Source: Streptosporangium roseum DSM 43021 (GTDB lineage Bacteria > Actinomycetota > Actinomycetes > Streptosporangiales > Streptosporangiaceae). Taken from it: DNA of 64,000 nt. Below, in pieces: positions 8,839 through 17,352 of the stretch. A program made the position numbers and the translations under genes. A model generated the notes under the pieces. The model saw nothing but the letters and a program-made list of their open reading frames with translations, was not told the DNA's origin and did no database searches. Every line of letters starts with the position of its first letter. Positions within the stretch are counted from its first letter, which is position 1. The DNA is taken from positions 868,001 to 932,000 of the forward strand of contig NC_013595.1 in the NCBI RefSeq assembly GCF_000024865.1, given 5' to 3'.

Positions 8839-10626
8839 GTGAGCACCACCGACACCCGTGTCGCCCCGGCCACCCTGCGCACGGCGACCGGACGCGAGGC
8901 CACCCGGTGGGTGGCGGCGCACTCCCGCGAAGTGCCATGGCTGACGACCACCACCGTGCTCACCACGGTGGCCGGGGCGGCGCTTCAGGTGCTGCCGGTG
9001 CTCCTGCTCGGCCGGGTGGTCGACGGGGTGATCGAAGGCGAAGCGCAATCGATGCTGATCACGATCGGCGCGCTGATGGTGGCCGCCGCGCTTCTCGGCG
9101 CGGCGGCCACCGCGGCGTCGACATACCTGATCGGACGGCTGGGCGCGGATCTGCTCGCGCAGCTGCGGGAGAGCGCCGTTCGGGCGGTGCTGGGAATGCC
9201 GAGCGCGCGGATCGAGCAGGTCGGCCGGGGGGACGTGCTGTCCAGGGTCGGCGACGATGTGGCCGTGCTGTCCAAGGGCATCCGTACGGCCATCCCCACG
9301 GTGTTCTCGGCGGGAGTGCTGGTCGTCATCGCCACGAGTGGCATGTTCGGGCTGGACTGGCGACTCGGCCTGGCGGGCGCTGGCGTGCTGCCCGCTTACG
9401 CGCTGGCCCTGCGCTGGTATCTCCCCAGGTCCGCCCCGATCTACCAGAAGCAGCGGGAAGCCCAGGCCGACCGTGCGCAGGCGTTGATCAGTGGTCTGAA
9501 CGGGATCGACACGGTCCGGGCGTACCGCCTTGAGGACGCCTTCCGCGAGAAGGTCACCAGCGAGTCGTGGCGGGTGCGCAATCTCGGCGTCGAAGTGTTC
9601 CGGTTCTTCGGCCGGTTCGTCGGCAGGGAGAACCGCGCCGAGTTCATCGGGCTGGTCCTGATCATCGTGGTGGGGTACGTCCTGCTGGAGGCCGATGCCG
9701 TCACCTTGGGTGAGGCGTCGGCGGCCCCGCTGCTGTTCCACCGGCTGTTCAACCCGCTGGGCTCCATCCTGTTCACCTTCGACGAGGCGCAGAAATCGGG
9801 CGCGAGTCTGACCCGGCTGGTCGGGGTGCTGGGCGAGGCCACGGAGGAAAGGCTGGTGGGTCGTGCGGCCGTCGCGCCAGCGGACGCCGAGCCGTACCCG
9901 GTGACGGTGGAGGGGCTGACGTTCAGCTATCCCGACTCCGAGCGGCCGGTCCTGCGGGACGTCGACCTGGTGATCCCGGCGGGCGGTTCGCTCGCGCTGG
10001 TCGGGGCGACGGGCGCGGGCAAGACGACCCTGGCGGCGCTGATCGCGGGCATCGGGACCCCGCAGGCCGGGTCGGTGCGCATCGGATCGACCGATCTCGC
10101 GGACCTGGACGAGGCCGGGGCGCGGGCCCTGGTGAGCATCCTGACACAGGAGACGCACGTGTTCTCCGGTCCGCTCGCCGACGACCTGCGGCTGGCCGCG
10201 CCGGAGGCGACCGACGCCGAGCTGATGGACGCGTTGCACAGGGTCGGCGCCGGCACGTGGATCGCGGCGCTGCACGATGGGCTGGACACCGTGGTCGGCG
10301 AGGGCGGTGAGCGCCTGGACGGCACCAAGGTCGCCCAGATCGCCCTGGCCCGGCTGGTACTGGGCCGAGCGCCGGTAGTGGTGCTGGACGAGTCGACCGC
10401 GGAGGCGGGCAGCCAGGGCGCCGCCGAGTTGGAGCGGGCCGTGTCGGCCGCGTGTCTGGGCCGTACCACGCTGTTCGTGGCACACCGGCTGACCCAGGCG
10501 ATGGCGGCGGACCGCATCGCCGTGCTGGACGCGGGACGCGTCGTGGAGCAAGGAACCCACGAGGAATTGGTGGCTCTGGGCGGCCGGTACGCGCGACTGT
10601 GGCGTGCGTGGCAAGAAGGCAGTTAG
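8839..10626 (+). CDS. Half ABC transporter (exporter fold), degenerate signature motif
   Basis: A 595-residue fused TMD-NBD protein: six hydrophobic segments in the first 320 residues, then an ATPase domain. The Walker A is intact (GATGAGKTT, near residue 390), as are Walker B plus catalytic Glu (VVVLDEST) and the H-loop (FVAHRLT). The ABC signature is not: the expected LSGGQ reads LDGTKVAQ near residue 493. Exporter-fold half transporters beside siderophore receptors resemble mycobacterial IrtA/IrtB, which import siderophores, but others export them. The second half transporter at 10888 has the complementary defects, so the two probably form one heterodimer. Confidence 0.88.
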   Translation: MSTTDTRVAPATLRTATGREATRWVAAHSREVPWLTTTTVLTTVAGAALQVLPVLLLGRVVDGVIEGEAQSMLITIGALMVAAALLGAAATAASTYLIGRLGADLLAQLRESAVRAVLGMPSARIEQVGRGDVLSRVGDDVAVLSKGIRTAIPTVFSAGVLVVIATSGMFGLDWRLGLAGAGVLPAYALALRWYLPRSAPIYQKQREAQADRAQALISGLNGIDTVRAYRLEDAFREKVTSESWRVRNLGVEVFRFFGRFVGRENRAEFIGLVLIIVVGYVLLEADAVTLGEASAAPLLFHRLFNPLGSILFTFDEAQKSGASLTRLVGVLGEATEERLVGRAAVAPADAEPYPVTVEGLTFSYPDSERPVLRDVDLVIPAGGSLALVGATGAGKTTLAALIAGIGTPQAGSVRIGSTDLADLDEAGARALVSILTQETHVFSGPLADDLRLAAPEATDAELMDALHRVGAGTWIAALHDGLDTVVGEGGERLDGTKVAQIALARLVLGRAPVVVLDESTAEAGSQGAAELERAVSAACLGRTTLFVAHRLTQAMAADRIAVLDAGRVVEQGTHEELVALGGRYARLWRAWQEGS

Positions 10627-10670
10627 AGAATGCGGACGGCGCGCTGACCACGGCGGGCGGGCGTGGCCCG

Positions 10671-10901
10671 GTGACCGGGACCGAGCCCGTGGCGCGCGAG
10701 TTCCCCGCAGAGGCACTGGACCTGAATGATGACGAGGTGAGCGCGGTGAGCGGCTTCATGTCCCCCGGGGGGCACTCCATGCCGGCGGTGCGGCTGATCG
10801 GGCTGCTCCGCCGCGAGTACGGTCCCGTGATCACCGTTCATGATCTGCCCACCCCGCGAACCCCGGAAGCGATTGCCCGACACCTCGATGACAACTCCTG
10901 A
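10671..10901 (+). CDS. Stand-alone phosphopantetheine-binding carrier protein (PCP/ACP-like)
   Basis: A 76-residue protein with the carrier-protein core. Acidic DLNDDEV precedes SPGGHSMPAVRLIGLLRREYG, which matches the PCP motif LGGHSLLATRL with the attachment serine at residue 36; the end PRTPEAIARHL matches the usual PTVAALAARL helix. A 4'-phosphopantetheine arm on Ser36 would carry an amino or acyl group as a thioester. I chose GTG 10671; GTG 10689 is an alternative. It is sandwiched between the two half ABC transporter genes and overlaps the second by 14 bp, so it is co-translated with them. No NRPS module is visible in the window. Helix I is short, so a decayed domain is possible. Confidence 0.62.
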   Translation: MTGTEPVAREFPAEALDLNDDEVSAVSGFMSPGGHSMPAVRLIGLLRREYGPVITVHDLPTPRTPEAIARHLDDNS

Positions 10902-12588
10902 CAGACAGAGGTCTCGCACGGGGGCCGGCATACTCCGGACGGCTCTGCGGCGCAACGCGGGCGCCATGACCTGGGGCACCGTCCTCATGGGCATGTACCA
11001 GGCCGGCGAGACCGCCTTCCCCATCGCGCTCGGCCTGATCGTCGAACACACGTTGCGGGACCGGAGCCTCGGCTCGCTCGCCCTGTCGATCGCCGCGCTG
11101 GCCGTGATCATCACGACCGTGTCACTGTCGTGGCGGTTCGGGATGCGCATCCTGCAGAAGGCCAACACGACCGAGGCGCACCGCTGGCGTGTGCGGGTCG
11201 CGGCCTACGGGCTCCAACCGGTGGCCAGGGACGTCGACCTCAAGTCCGGCGAGGTCCTGACCATCGCCACCGAGGACGCCGACCAGACCGCCGACATCAT
11301 CGAGGTGGTGCCGCTGCTGATCAGCTCACTGGTCGCGGTGCTGATCACAGCGGTCGCGCTGGGCATGGCCAGCGTCCGGCTCGGCCTCCTGGTGATCGTG
11401 GGCACCATCGCGATCCTGTCGATCCTGAGCGTGATGTCCAAACGGATCGGCACCGGCACCCGCGAGCAGCAGGCCCGGGTGGCGCGGGCGGGCGCGAAGG
11501 TCGCCGACCTGATCATCGGCCTGCGCCCGTTGCACGGCTTCGGCGGCAACCACGCGGCGTTCCTGTCCTACCGGAAGGTCAGCACGGAGGCGAAACGCCA
11601 GGCGATCACCGTCGCCAAGGTGAACGGCGCGTACGCCGGCACCGCGCTGGCACTCAACGCGCTCCTCGCCACCGCTGTGACCCTGACGGCGGGCTGGCTG
11701 GCGTTCGACGGCCAGATCAGCATCGGGGAGCTCGTCATGGCCGTGGGGCTGGCGCAGTTCATCATGGAACCGCTCAGGCTGTTCTCGGAGATGCCGAAGT
11801 ACGTGATGATCGCGCGTGCGTCGGCCGAGCGGATGGCGCTGGTACTGGCCGCGCCTCCGGTGATGACCCCGGGGCCGGAGCGCCTGTCCGCGGGCGGAGA
11901 CCTTGAGGTCGACAGCATCCGATACGGGTCCCTGCGCGAGCTGAAGTTCCACGTGTCCGCCGGTGAGTTCGTGGCGATCGCCGCCTACCAGCCGCGCGCG
12001 GCGGCCGACCTCGCGTCGATCCTGACCGTGAACGTCCCGCCCGACACGTATGAGGGTGTGGTGCGGGTCGGCGGGCGGGAGATGAAGGACCTGTCGATCG
12101 AGGCGGTCCGCGAGCACATGCTGGTGAACCCGTACGACGGGGAGATCTTCGCGGGCACCCTCCGCACGAACATCGACCCGGCGGGCGCCGGCCGTATGAT
12201 CCCCGAGGCCGTCGAGGCGTCCATGCTGACCGACGTCGTCGCCCTCCACCGCGAAGGACTCGACCACGGCGTCCGGGACCGCGGCGCGAACCTTTCCGGC
12301 GGGCAGCGCCAACGGCTGTCCTTGGCCCGAGCCCTCGCCGCCGACGCCGACATCCTGGTCCTGCGTGACCCGACGACAGCCGTCGACGCGGTCACCGAAC
12401 AGCTCATCGCGCGCAACATCGCGGAGCTACGCCGGAACCGCACCACCATCGTGATCACCAGCAGCCCGGCCCTCCTGGACGCCGCCGACCGTGTCCTCGT
12501 CCTGGACGACGGCGTCATCACCGCGGACGACACCCATCGGAACCTCCTCACCACCGACGAGAACTACCGCCTGGCCGTGGCCCGGTGA
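10888..12588 (+). CDS. Half ABC transporter (exporter fold), degenerate Walker A/B and H-loop
   Basis: A 566-residue TMD-NBD protein. The canonical signature NLSGGQRQRLSLARAL is present near residue 468. The Walker A position reads AAYQPRAAADL with no GKS/T. Walker B reads VLRDPTTAVDA, so the usual D-E pair is R-D, and the H-loop histidine is Ser (ITSSPA). By itself it should not hydrolyse ATP. Combined with the partner at 8839, it would supply the LSGGQ to that protein's intact Walker A/B, giving one active composite site and one dead one, as in known asymmetric heterodimeric exporters. ATG 10888 overlaps the carrier-protein gene by 14 bp. Confidence 0.87.
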   Translation: MTTPDRQRSRTGAGILRTALRRNAGAMTWGTVLMGMYQAGETAFPIALGLIVEHTLRDRSLGSLALSIAALAVIITTVSLSWRFGMRILQKANTTEAHRWRVRVAAYGLQPVARDVDLKSGEVLTIATEDADQTADIIEVVPLLISSLVAVLITAVALGMASVRLGLLVIVGTIAILSILSVMSKRIGTGTREQQARVARAGAKVADLIIGLRPLHGFGGNHAAFLSYRKVSTEAKRQAITVAKVNGAYAGTALALNALLATAVTLTAGWLAFDGQISIGELVMAVGLAQFIMEPLRLFSEMPKYVMIARASAERMALVLAAPPVMTPGPERLSAGGDLEVDSIRYGSLRELKFHVSAGEFVAIAAYQPRAAADLASILTVNVPPDTYEGVVRVGGREMKDLSIEAVREHMLVNPYDGEIFAGTLRTNIDPAGAGRMIPEAVEASMLTDVVALHREGLDHGVRDRGANLSGGQRQRLSLARALAADADILVLRDPTTAVDAVTEQLIARNIAELRRNRTTIVITSSPALLDAADRVLVLDDGVITADDTHRNLLTTDENYRLAVAR

Positions 12589-12691
12589 CGGGGAACAGCG
12601 GGACGGAAAGTCCCGTCACGGCCGGGCGAAGCCATCGATGGACGCAATCTGCAGGATCAGGCATGCTGGTTCCCCCTGTACGGAGGATCAG

Positions 12692-12868
12692 ATGGCGATC
12701 GGGTTCACCGAGATTCTGTTCTTGCTGGTGATATGGGCCGTTCCGGCGGTGCTGTCACCGGGTGTTCCCGCCCGATCCGGACAGCCCCACGCCGGCCACT
12801 CTCAAGGAGCCTTTTCATCCTCCCGCCGAGAGTCCTGTGAGCACCTCGGCGGCTCCTGCACAGGTTGA
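12692..12868 (+). CDS. Small membrane peptide or frameshifted remnant
   Basis: A strong ribosome site (GGAGG, six bases before ATG 12692) starts a 58-residue frame whose first 21 residues (MAIGFTEILFLLVIWAVPAVL) form a clear membrane segment. After that the sequence becomes Ser/Gly/His-rich and unlike a membrane protein tail, as if the frame had shifted. It could be a small membrane protein or the start of a broken gene. The rest of the 12589-13035 gap shows no other gene. Confidence 0.35.
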   Translation: MAIGFTEILFLLVIWAVPAVLSPGVPARSGQPHAGHSQGAFSSSRRESCEHLGGSCTG

Positions 12869-13035
12869 ACTCGTGGAGTCGGTCATGGGTTTGCCGGAGT
12901 GCCGAGGGTGAGTCCGGTCTCGGCTGGACTCTCCCGCCGCGGGAGGCCTCATGCTGTTCCCACTGGTTGATCATGAAGGTGTCAGGGGCGGGGACGGTGT
13001 GACCGTTCGCCGCGTCAGCATGAGGAGAGCGACGC

Positions 13036-14019
13036 ATGACCATCGTGAAGGACATCGAGGCCCGCGGCATGCACCACTGCGAGACGACGGCGCTGGGGGT
13101 GCTGTTGCGGCATGAGGGGCTTGATCTGTCCGAGCCCATGCTGTTCGGGCTGGGCTCGGGCCTGTCCTTCATCTACTGGGACAGCAAGGGCATGGCGTTC
13201 CCCTTTCTCGGAGGCCGCGTCAAGCCCTTCGACCTCACCAGGAACCTGGCCGCCCGGCTGGGGCTGACGTTGACGGCCAAGGAGACCACCTCACCGCGCA
13301 AGGCGTGGGAGGACGTGGCCGCCCCCATCGACGCCGGCCGGCCGGTCGGCCTCCAGCTCGACTGCTACCACCTGGACTATTTCCGCTCCAAGGTGCACTT
13401 CGGCGGTCATGTCGTCGCCATGTACGGCTACGACGAGCACGACGTCCACCTTGTGGACACCGACCAGCAGGGAGGAGCGGTGCGCACCAGCCGGGCGGGC
13501 CTCGCCCTGGCGCGGGCCGAACGCGGCCCGATGACCGCCAGGAACCGATCCTTCACCATCACCCTGCCGGCTCACCCGCTTTCCTGGCAGGACCAGATCG
13601 TCCCCGCCATCAAAGACTGCGCCGACGCCTTCCTCGCCGCTCCCATCGCGAACCTGGGCCACCGCGGCATCGAGAAAGCCGGCAAGCAGGTGCCCGGATG
13701 GCTGCTACGTGCCGGCGAGCCGCGGCAGGACCTGCCGCAGGCCGCCCTCCTCATGGAGAAGGGCGGCACCGGCGGTGCCCTGTTCCGCGCCCTCTATCGC
13801 GACTTCCTCGACGAGTGCACCCGGCTGATCGACGACGGCAACCTTCGCGCCGGTCACAGGCTGTACGCCGAGGCCGCCGTCCTGTGGACGGACGTGTCCA
13901 CCTTGATCGCGAAGGCTGGGGAGAGCGGCGACGCGGGATGCCTCGAGCAGGCCGGCGTCATCCTCCACGATCTTTCGCGCATCGAGAAGGACGCCATGCA
14001 GGCGCTGCGCCAGTTGTAG
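13036..14019 (+). CDS. BtrH-like acyltransferase (BtrH_N plus DUF4872)
   Basis: A 327-residue protein whose N-terminal half resembles the butirosin BtrH N-terminal domain, a papain-like fold with a Cys near the start (GMHHCETTAL, Cys15), the block LFGLGSGLSFIYW, a His in GGHVVAMYGYDEH, and LVDTD. The C-terminal helical half matches the DUF4872 layout. In butirosin biosynthesis BtrH moves an acyl group from the carrier protein BtrI to an aminoglycoside. Here it stands alone, 2 kb after a free carrier protein, which makes a carrier-dependent acyl transfer a reasonable but untested guess. The start has GAGGAGAG upstream. Confidence 0.72.
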   Translation: MTIVKDIEARGMHHCETTALGVLLRHEGLDLSEPMLFGLGSGLSFIYWDSKGMAFPFLGGRVKPFDLTRNLAARLGLTLTAKETTSPRKAWEDVAAPIDAGRPVGLQLDCYHLDYFRSKVHFGGHVVAMYGYDEHDVHLVDTDQQGGAVRTSRAGLALARAERGPMTARNRSFTITLPAHPLSWQDQIVPAIKDCADAFLAAPIANLGHRGIEKAGKQVPGWLLRAGEPRQDLPQAALLMEKGGTGGALFRALYRDFLDECTRLIDDGNLRAGHRLYAEAAVLWTDVSTLIAKAGESGDAGCLEQAGVILHDLSRIEKDAMQALRQL

Positions 14020-14182
14020 CTCAAGCGACTCCCTTACCGAACCGCGGTGAACGGCGACCGGGCTGTGAGGGCGCGCCGATCCCGATCCGTCTCAGGGATC
14101 GCGTGACGCATACGCACGTCTCCGCCCGCCTGACGCTTCCATGCCGACGGGCGAGCGGCTGTAGATCGTTTAGAGTCGGTGT

Positions 14183-14656
14183 GTGCGTGTTCGCCAGTAT
14201 GTCTACTTCGCTCTGAAGAGCGAGACCATGACAGCCGCGGAGATCGCAACTCGGATCGGGCTTGAGCCGGACGAGACCATGGTCCGAGGCAGCCGGACAG
14301 CGGAGCCGCCCCGTCCCGTTGTGCATGCGTGGAAGGTCGCCTGTCACGGACCGGGGATGACGCTCGATGAGATGATCGCTCACCTGGTCGATCGGGTCGA
14401 GCCGTTCAGCGAGGCCATCGGCCGGTTGGCGCGGGAACTGGATCAGGGCCGAGGTGATGACGGGTCGTGTGCCGTTTTGCAGGTGGTCCGCTACCTCGAC
14501 GACGAAGACGGCGAGGAAGAGGATCTGCGCCCGCCCCACCAGGGCTTTGAGAAGATAGCGGGGCAGCATCAACTGCTCGGCTGGCACCTGGACCGCCGAG
14601 TGTTGCAGTTCTTGGTCGCGACACGCGCTGAGCTGGATGTGGACGAATACGGGTGA
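14183..14656 (+). CDS. DUF4279 domain-containing protein
   Basis: A 157-residue protein with the DUF4279 pattern: an opening beta strand YVYFALKSE, then TAAEIATRIGLEPDETMVRG, a tryptophan strand VHAWKVAC, and TLDEMIAHLVDRVEPFSEAIGRLA. The biochemical role of the family is unknown; members are often encoded near immunity or contact-system genes. GTG 14183 is the likely start. Acidic clusters (DDEDGEEEDL) are present in the middle. Neighbours give no clue. Confidence 0.68.
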   Translation: MRVRQYVYFALKSETMTAAEIATRIGLEPDETMVRGSRTAEPPRPVVHAWKVACHGPGMTLDEMIAHLVDRVEPFSEAIGRLARELDQGRGDDGSCAVLQVVRYLDDEDGEEEDLRPPHQGFEKIAGQHQLLGWHLDRRVLQFLVATRAELDVDEYG

Positions 14657-14862
14657 CGGCTCCTGCTCGGCAAGGGCCGTGGGCGGCGTCTTTGCTCGCT
14701 CGGGTGTACACAGCGTCCGGTCTCCAGGTGTACTCGGTCAGCCGGACGCGACGGCGAGAGCGGCTACTTCGACCGCTCACCGGAGGTGTACGGCCGCCGC
14801 GATCCGCCCTACTCCCGCCGCGGCACCCCGATCAGGCGCGATCCTTCCGTGAACCGGTCGTC

Positions 14863-16056
14863 CTACTCCTGCCTGCTCCTGCCCGAGATGCCGGCGGCGC
14901 CCGCGCTGACCACGGCGAGCGCCGCTCCCACCCACATCACCGCGGAGATCGACACGCTGTCCACGATCCGGCCGCCGGCGAACGAGCCGAGCGCGATGGA
15001 GACGTTGAAGGCACCGACGAAGAGCGCCGTGCCCATTTCGCCGCCGCCCGACCGCATGATCCAGAGCTGCAGGGTCACCCCCACGCCGCCGTAGCCCAGC
15101 CCCCACACCACGAGCAGGATCAGGGGCAGGCCGATCAGGGGCAGCGCCGCCATGGAGAGTGCCATCAGCACGGCCAGCGTGACCAGGACCGGCTTGGGGT
15201 TCCTGGCCGCCCACGCGCCTGCCACGAAGTTGCCGGCCACGCCCGCGGCGCCGTACAGGAGGAGGGCGGTGCCGACGAAGGCGGGACCGGCGTGCGAGAC
15301 CTGCTCCAGGAACGGCCGGACGTAGGTGTAGGCCGCGAAGTGGCCGGACACGATCAGGACGGTCAGGACGAGGACGACCTTGAGCGGGCCGGAGAGCCAC
15401 GTGAGCCGCCCCTGTGAGGCGTGGGCCGGAGCCTCGTGGGGCAACGGTTCGGACGCGCGGGCTCGGGATTCGCCGGGTAGGGGCGGCAGGGTGGTGGCCA
15501 GCAGCGCGAGCAGGACCAGGGCCAGCACCCCCATGGCGATGAACGCGGTCCGCCACCCCGCGAACGACGAGATGAACGTCGCTGCGGGCACCCCCAGTAC
15601 CGACGCCACCGACACCCCGGCCAAGATGATCGACGTGGCCCGCCCGACGGACGCTTCGGGCACCAGTCGCGGGCCGAGGCCGGCCGCGAAGGCCCAGAAT
15701 CCGCCGATGCTCACCCCGGTCAGCACCCGGGCGGCCAGCATGACGGGATAGTTCGGCGCGAACGCGCCTGCCAGGTTGGCCACCGCCAGCAGCGCCATCA
15801 GCCCCAGCAGCATGACGCGCCGGTCGAGCCGCCGGGTGGTGATCGCCAGCACGGGCGCGGAGACGGCGGCGACCAGTCCGGGCGCCGACATCATCAGCCC
15901 GGCCGTCCCTTCGGAGACGCCGAGGGTGGCGGCGATCGAGGTCAGCAGGCCAACGGGCAGCATCTCGCTGGTCACGATGGTGAAGGTGCCCACCGCGACC
16001 GAGGACACGGCGAGCCAGCGCGCCCGGCTGGCGGCGGAAACATCAGTCATGGTCAT
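14863..16056 (-). CDS. MFS drug/metabolite efflux transporter (DHA1-like)
   Basis: A 397-residue, 12-helix major facilitator. The first helix AVGTFTIVTSEMLPVGLL carries the DHA1/AraJ-type TSEMLPVGLL motif, followed by loop motif A-like RLDRR and motif C-like AGVSVASVLGVPAATFISSFAGWR. It should export small molecules using the proton gradient. ATG 16056 (MTMTDVS) or 16050 are the reasonable starts; an upstream in-frame start adds a non-coding-looking tail. It is divergent from the LysR gene at 16148, 91 bp away, its likely regulator. Confidence 0.88.
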   Translation of the reverse strand: MTMTDVSAASRARWLAVSSVAVGTFTIVTSEMLPVGLLTSIAATLGVSEGTAGLMMSAPGLVAAVSAPVLAITTRRLDRRVMLLGLMALLAVANLAGAFAPNYPVMLAARVLTGVSIGGFWAFAAGLGPRLVPEASVGRATSIILAGVSVASVLGVPAATFISSFAGWRTAFIAMGVLALVLLALLATTLPPLPGESRARASEPLPHEAPAHASQGRLTWLSGPLKVVLVLTVLIVSGHFAAYTYVRPFLEQVSHAGPAFVGTALLLYGAAGVAGNFVAGAWAARNPKPVLVTLAVLMALSMAALPLIGLPLILLVVWGLGYGGVGVTLQLWIMRSGGGEMGTALFVGAFNVSIALGSFAGGRIVDSVSISAVMWVGAALAVVSAGAAGISGRSRQE

Positions 16057-16147
16057 ACCAGCCAGCTTTCTGCCGGCCACCAGCGGGAACAATGGCGAAG
16101 ATCGAAGGCTTGGTTTAGGTGGACTAAGCAATCAGATGGAGGCGGAG

Positions 16148-17050
16148 ATGGAGTTCAGGGAGCTGGAGTGCTTCGTCGTGCTCAGCGAGGAGCTGCACTT
16201 CGCGCGTACGGCCGAACGCCTCTACCTGTCACCCGGCAGGGTGAGTCAGCTCATGCGCTCGCTGGAGACCAGGGTCGGCGGCCGGCTCTTCCACCGGACC
16301 AGCAGGCGCGTGCGCCTCACGCCCCTGGGCGAGCGTTTCCTGGCCGACCTGCGCCCTTCCTACGACGGCCTCGCGAACGCGGTCAGCCGGGCCAAGGCGG
16401 CCGCCCGCGAGGTGACAGGCGTGATCAGGCTCGGCTTCCTGGCCACGCCCACGGATGTCGTCACCGGCAGCGTGCGTGCCTTCGAGCGCCTGTATCCGGG
16501 GTGCGAGGTGGAGCTGGTGGAGATCCCGCTCTCCGACCCCTTCGGCAAGTTGCGGGCCGGGCAGGTGGACATCGCGTTCACGCTGCTCCCGGTGGACGAG
16601 CCCGATCTGGCGACGGGTGAAGGGCTGAACCAGGTCTCGTACCAGCTCGGTGTCTCCTCGCGCCACCCGCTGGCCGCCCGTGCGAGCATCGGCGCGGAGG
16701 AACTGGCCGGCGTGCCCCTGATCGGTCTGGACGGCCCGGCTCCGCGCACGTGGCGCGAGCGTGCGGCACCGTCCACGACCCCTTCCGGCCGCCCCATTCC
16801 CCTGGCCGGTACGGTGACCACCAGCCAGGAGGGACTGACCCAGGTGGCGCTCAACCGGGGCGGCATGTTGTTCTGCACCCCCACGGCGGTTTACCACGGG
16901 CGCCCGGATGTCAGCTTCGTCCCCGTCACGGGGCTGCCTCCCTCGATTCTCGGCCTGGCTTGGGCGAAGGCGGCGGAGACGGCGGCGATCCGGGCGTTCA
17001 ACGAGGCGGCCGTCGGGCACGCGCTCGGGGTGGCGGTCCTGGTGGCGTGA
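16148..17050 (+). CDS. LysR-family transcriptional regulator
   Basis: A 300-residue LysR protein: HTH FRELECFVVLSEELHFARTAERLYLSPGRVSQLMRSLE, then an effector domain (VIRLGFLATPTDVV...). ATG 16148 has GGAGG five bases upstream; an ATG at 16136 is in frame but lacks one. It resembles the LysR at 690 in both halves, including the shared LHFxRTAERL and TPSGRPxP segments, so the two are paralogues. It is divergent from the MFS gene and probably controls it. Confidence 0.9.
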   Translation: MEFRELECFVVLSEELHFARTAERLYLSPGRVSQLMRSLETRVGGRLFHRTSRRVRLTPLGERFLADLRPSYDGLANAVSRAKAAAREVTGVIRLGFLATPTDVVTGSVRAFERLYPGCEVELVEIPLSDPFGKLRAGQVDIAFTLLPVDEPDLATGEGLNQVSYQLGVSSRHPLAARASIGAEELAGVPLIGLDGPAPRTWRERAAPSTTPSGRPIPLAGTVTTSQEGLTQVALNRGGMLFCTPTAVYHGRPDVSFVPVTGLPPSILGLAWAKAAETAAIRAFNEAAVGHALGVAVLVA

Positions 17051-17352
17051 GACATGACAGCAGACAAAACCCTAGAAAAACGCCGTGGAAGTTGTCGCGG
17101 AGAGTCCACGCGTGCTGCCGGCGCGTCCATGGGACGTCGTTCAGGTCCAGGTCGTGCCGTGACAGCGCCTCTCATTCCGGCGAGCTGAAGAACCCCTCGG
17201 CGGCGGCGTTGTCGGAGCACAACCCGACCTGCCCATGGACTGCCGGATCCCCATCCGGAGGCACAACCCGGTGAAGGCGCGGGCGGTGTCGGGTGGCGCG
17301 ACGGTGGTCAGAGCCCCGGCACGTCAGGCGAATTCAAGGGGGCTTTTCGCCC
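17051..17352. other. Intergenic region, no gene seen
   Basis: About 300 bp between the LysR gene and the serine hydrolase gene read from the other strand. No frame with a ribosome site or recognisable product was found. Confidence 0.4.

Noticed and set aside
8776..10716. 646-codon minus-strand frame opposite the first ABC transporter
   Set aside because: Antisense artefact with Arg/Gln/His-rich composition and no domain.
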